From IMG/VR virus record IMGVR_UViG_3300028612_001738, positions 1 through 40,961 of that record: a DNA stretch of 40,961 bases; one strand, 5' to 3'. The position numbers and the translations under genes are program-made. Source of the stretch: a virus. This document shows positions 38,969 through 40,961 of this stretch, one piece after another (positions within the stretch are counted from its first letter, which is position 1; each line of letters begins with the position of its first letter). The notes under the pieces were generated by a model, which searched no databases, was not told the origin of the DNA, and saw only the letters and a program-made list of their open reading frames with translations.

Positions 38969-39112
38969 TTACGGGTTTTTTATATCATCAAACTCAACCT
39001 GATTGATTAATTTTTCTAAATTTTTATGAGCTATTGAAAATTTTTTATCTTCCATATCTAAAAGTATATCCATTAACTTCAAATAAAGCACCTCTTTAGT
39101 TTCATTATCCAT
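38969..39112 (-). CDS. 47-residue acidic protein, unknown
   Basis: ATG at 39112 shares one base with the stop of the 95-residue gene (TAATG). Acidic, helical (KLMDILLDMEDKKFSIAHKN). Stop 10 nt from the next gene start. Confidence 0.5.
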   Translation of the reverse strand: MDNETKEVLYLKLMDILLDMEDKKFSIAHKNLEKLINQVEFDDIKNP

Positions 39113-39399
39113 TATGACCATGTTTTTACCAGTTCATCTATATCTTCTCTACTTTGCCATCCAATTGGGTCCATTTCAAACTCACCCTCTTTATTAAATA
39201 TAGCTACTTCGAATGATGATACACTATCTGGTTTTTTTAATTCACCAGTGAAATCTAATCCACCAGGTATACTGTATAAACCCTCACCTGCTGTTATTGA
39301 TAATTCTCTTCCATTATTCAGCATTAATAATCCTTGAATTACACTTTTGATTCTCTGTTTCTTCCAAGTGATGTCTTTAAATGTTTTTAATTTACTCAT
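39112..39399 (-). CDS. Small phage protein, unknown
   Basis: 95 residues. Contains ELSITAGEGLYSIPGG and a FEVAIFNKEGEF hairpin with C-terminal EDIDELVKTW. A pattern common in phage hypothetical proteins of unknown role (memory). Element F and the AATAAAGGTC leader lie upstream, so probably early. Confidence 0.5.
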   Translation of the reverse strand: MSKLKTFKDITWKKQRIKSVIQGLLMLNNGRELSITAGEGLYSIPGGLDFTGELKKPDSVSSFEVAIFNKEGEFEMDPIGWQSREDIDELVKTWS

Positions 39400-39424
39400 G
39401 ACCTTTATTTATTTAATCATTAAT

Positions 39425-39476
39425 ACAACATAAATGTACGAATCTTTATTCAGGTATCCTAGTCTTTCATGCATTA
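39425..39476 (-). promoter_or_regulatory. Long intergenic repeat element F
   Basis: Copy F, ahead of the 39399 gene. Coding strand AATGCATGAAAG, ACTAGGATACC, TTCGTACATTTATG, then AATAAATAAAGGTCATG. The CGTATATTNACG block is degenerate. Confidence 0.5.
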
Positions 39477-39546
39477 TTTTAATTAATTGCATTTAATTTT
39501 TTCAATTATAGCCTTACAATTACTACATTGTTTTAATTTATATAAC

Positions 39547-39924
39547 TTATAACTTATATTTTTCTTTATATTCTTTAATAAATTTTGTTCCTAATCCTAT
39601 CTCCAAATAATCTGCATTTTCAGGTACTCCTGCTTGTTTATTAGTTATAATATCATCAATGTTCTTATTTTTGAATACTTTCATTTTAACTTTTGTATTC
39701 TTTCTTGGAGTTGAATAAACCAATACAATAGGATGATTACTATATTTTGATTTAGGGTCAAGTATAGGTTTATTAGGTTTACCTATTGCTTTAATAAGTA
39801 CTTTGTAAGGAGCAGTATTATGTTTTTTCCTATCAAAATGCCATGTAGTCTCTTCTCCTTCAACTTTAAATCTAATTGGTACTTCTACATTATCTTTTGG
39901 CCTACCTCTATGTTCTGTTTTCAT
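39547..39924 (-). CDS. Small protein with N-terminal AT-hook-like motif
   Basis: 125 residues. Starts MKTEHRGRPKDN, an RGRP core as in AT-hooks. The rest is a mixed fold (VPIRFKVEGEETTWHFDRKK; PIVLVYSTPRKNTKVKM). A DNA-binding role is plausible because of the AT-rich genome. Unrecognised family. Confidence 0.5.
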   Translation of the reverse strand: MKTEHRGRPKDNVEVPIRFKVEGEETTWHFDRKKHNTAPYKVLIKAIGKPNKPILDPKSKYSNHPIVLVYSTPRKNTKVKMKVFKNKNIDDIITNKQAGVPENADYLEIGLGTKFIKEYKEKYKL

Positions 39925-39948
39925 AAGGGTTGTTTTAAGTTAATAATT

Positions 39949-40167
39949 TTATTTGTTAGTTTTAATTGAATATGTAGCATAATCACATAACGGATTTCTT
40001 ACCTTTCTGTTCAATTCTAATTCATCAAACTGACCCATTGAACAGTCAAAAGCTATATTCTCAATCTCACTACCTATTTTTAATGAAATCTTTCCATATT
40101 CGGAGTTTTCAATTCCATTTTGAATTTGATTCATTATAGTTATGGTTCTTATGATATTTGTTTTCAT
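39949..40167 (-). CDS. Small protein, unknown
   Basis: 72 residues. Helix then strand (IMNQIQNGIENSEYGKISLK), two Cys (DCSMGQF, PLCDYA). Element G lies upstream. Confidence 0.5.
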   Translation of the reverse strand: MKTNIIRTITIMNQIQNGIENSEYGKISLKIGSEIENIAFDCSMGQFDELELNRKVRNPLCDYATYSIKTNK

Positions 40168-40190
40168 AATATTTGTTTTAACTAATTACT

Positions 40191-40242
40191 TATACGTGAA
40201 TATACGAAGGCTCCCTCAGGGAGCCTAGTTTCTTCGCATAAG
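40191..40242 (-). promoter_or_regulatory. Long intergenic repeat element G (8-bp hairpin)
   Basis: Copy G, ahead of the 40167 gene. Coding strand CTTATGCGAAG, ACTAGG, perfect hairpin AGGCTCCC-TGA-GGGAGCCT (40208-40226), TTCGTATATTCACG. Nearly identical to copy C, with only the loop and flanks changed. Confidence 0.65.
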
Positions 40243-40255
40243 TCTTTAAAATATT

Positions 40256-40432
40256 TTAACACCATATTGTTTCTGAATCAAATAACATTCCGGATTTGTG
40301 TTCTCTTAATTTTTGAGAATCCAATGATATCATAAAACAAAATTCTTCCATTTCCCCATCATTAGTTAAATCTATTAATACAGAATCATCCATCATCTTC
40401 AATTGTTCTATTGGTTGCCTAGGTCCTAACAT
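40256..40432 (-). CDS. 58-residue acidic protein, unknown
   Basis: ATG at 40432, stop at 40256, starting MLGPRQPIEQLKMMDDSVLI. Acidic, with TIWC end. It sits between the lysin gene (2 nt) and element G. No family recognised. Confidence 0.5.
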   Translation of the reverse strand: MLGPRQPIEQLKMMDDSVLIDLTNDGEMEEFCFMISLDSQKLREHKSGMLFDSETIWC

Positions 40433-40433
40433 A

Positions 40434-40931
40434 TTATAAATTTAATTCATATCCCGAAAATTGTTCCATATAAGTGGTAATTTTAGTACCATTCCCGTCC
40501 TTGAATATTTCTCGGTGTTTAAAGAATTTTCTAACATTTCCTGCTCCTCCTAAATGGGCAGCTGCTAAAATTCCTGATTCTGTTATAAATATGTTACGAA
40601 ATACTTTACCTTGATATTTTTTAATGTAATAATCAAGAGATTTTTTATTATGTTGTAATAATTGTAACATTGCACTTTCTTGAAGTTCAGGAGAATATAA
40701 AAAATTATAAGTTGTTGTTTTAATTCCTAAACTTTTTAATGTTGCTTTACCAAATTGATATTTACCTAAATAACCATACTTGTTAACTCTTAAATAGTTA
40801 TTTCCTGATTCTCGAAACCCTATACTCATTAAAAAATCTAATAATGAGGGTTTGATTTCAATTTCAAAAACTTCTATCTCAGGGCAAATTTCTACAATGC
40901 CATAAGGAGTTATACTAGGAAGGGGTTTCAT
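40434..40931 (-). CDS. Endolysin/lytic transglycosylase-like peptidoglycan hydrolase
   Basis: 165 residues. The lysozyme-like fold is shown by IGFRESGNNYLRVN with the likely catalytic Glu (E41), GYLGKYQFGKATLKSLG (56-71), the QE motif (LQESAMLQLLQHNKK), TESGILAAAHLGGAGNVRKF and YMEQFSGYEL. These are found in the SLT/lysozyme superfamily of phage endolysins. No signal peptide. A holin-like gene lies about 2 kb away. ATATTTATAG sits at the window edge as its promoter candidate. Confidence 0.75.
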   Translation of the reverse strand: MKPLPSITPYGIVEICPEIEVFEIEIKPSLLDFLMSIGFRESGNNYLRVNKYGYLGKYQFGKATLKSLGIKTTTYNFLYSPELQESAMLQLLQHNKKSLDYYIKKYQGKVFRNIFITESGILAAAHLGGAGNVRKFFKHREIFKDGNGTKITTYMEQFSGYELNL

Positions 40932-40951
40932 TGGTAGTGTATTAAAAGAAA

Positions 40952-40961
40952 CTATAAATAT
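40952..40961 (-). promoter_or_regulatory. ATATTTATAG motif at window edge
   Basis: Minus-strand ATATTTATAG (9 of 10 positions), 20 nt before the lysin ATG. Cut by the window end, but consistent with the candidate late-promoter motif. Confidence 0.35.

Noticed and set aside
39477-39546. Zn-ribbon-like CSNC stretch after the 39547 gene
   Set aside because: Open in another frame but with no start codon; probably chance or an unproven frameshift extension.
1-40961. CRISPR array, integrase, transposase or rRNA
   Set aside because: No regularly spaced repeats, recombinase motifs or rRNA-like sequence were seen.

Overview
The window is part of the genome of a large tailed virus (contractile-tail, T4-like myovirus), most likely infecting a marine Bacteroidetes-type bacterium. 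The T4-like assignment rests on a gp25-like baseplate wedge protein, a gp6-like baseplate wedge protein, a gp5-like hub/spike protein, a gp55-like late sigma factor, a primase, a RadA/UvsX-class ATPase, homing endonucleases, a tRNA and a lysin. The host guess is weaker. It comes from strong AT-richness, A-rich translation leaders instead of strong Shine-Dalgarno sites, and the style of the tail proteins (Gly/Ser/Thr-rich, similar to uncultured marine phage proteins known to me). No integrase, CRISPR array or insertion sequence is visible.

Layout. Almost everything is transcribed leftwards (minus strand). 40.9-31 kb: an early/accessory region of small tightly packed genes, with a lysozyme-like endolysin, a holin-like membrane protein, a SWIM zinc-finger protein, a NagB-PIG-L aminosugar gene pair, a C39-like cysteine-peptidase candidate, a Met tRNA (CAT) and many short proteins. 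30.7-27.2 kb: a plus-strand island with a CAP-domain protein, a GT-A glycosyltransferase, a PspC-domain membrane protein, zinc microproteins, duplicated small genes and gene relics. 27.1-22.3 kb: RadA-like ATPase, DUF932 protein, HD phosphohydrolase and late sigma factor. 22.3-2.7 kb: the tail/baseplate module in the order hub (gp5-like), membrane/CarboxypepD protein, gp25, gp6 (split by a frameshift), structural proteins, a 2553-residue giant structural protein, and fibre-like proteins. Two homing-endonuclease traces (one intact GIY-YIG gene, one truncated Vsr/EDxHD-like relic) sit among the fibre genes. 2.1-0 kb: primase, a PD-(D/E)XK nuclease and a membrane-anchored coiled-coil protein.

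Regulation. Two recurring intergenic signals appear to divide the genes into classes. A roughly 55-70 bp element is found eight times (A to H) upstream of replication/accessory genes. On the coding strand it reads TTATGCG..ACTAGG..CGTATATTNACG and then an A-rich leader ending AATAAAGGT. In two copies it holds a perfect hairpin. A short motif, ATATTTATAA, lies just upstream of tail, lysis and other genes, always on the coding strand, and could be the late promoter read with the gp55-like factor.

More than a dozen genes shorter than about 60 codons were read directly from the DNA. Several frames are broken (gp6 at a run of nine G, and small genes at 27.9, 30.3 and 36.4 kb), which could be real decay, recoding or homopolymer sequencing error.
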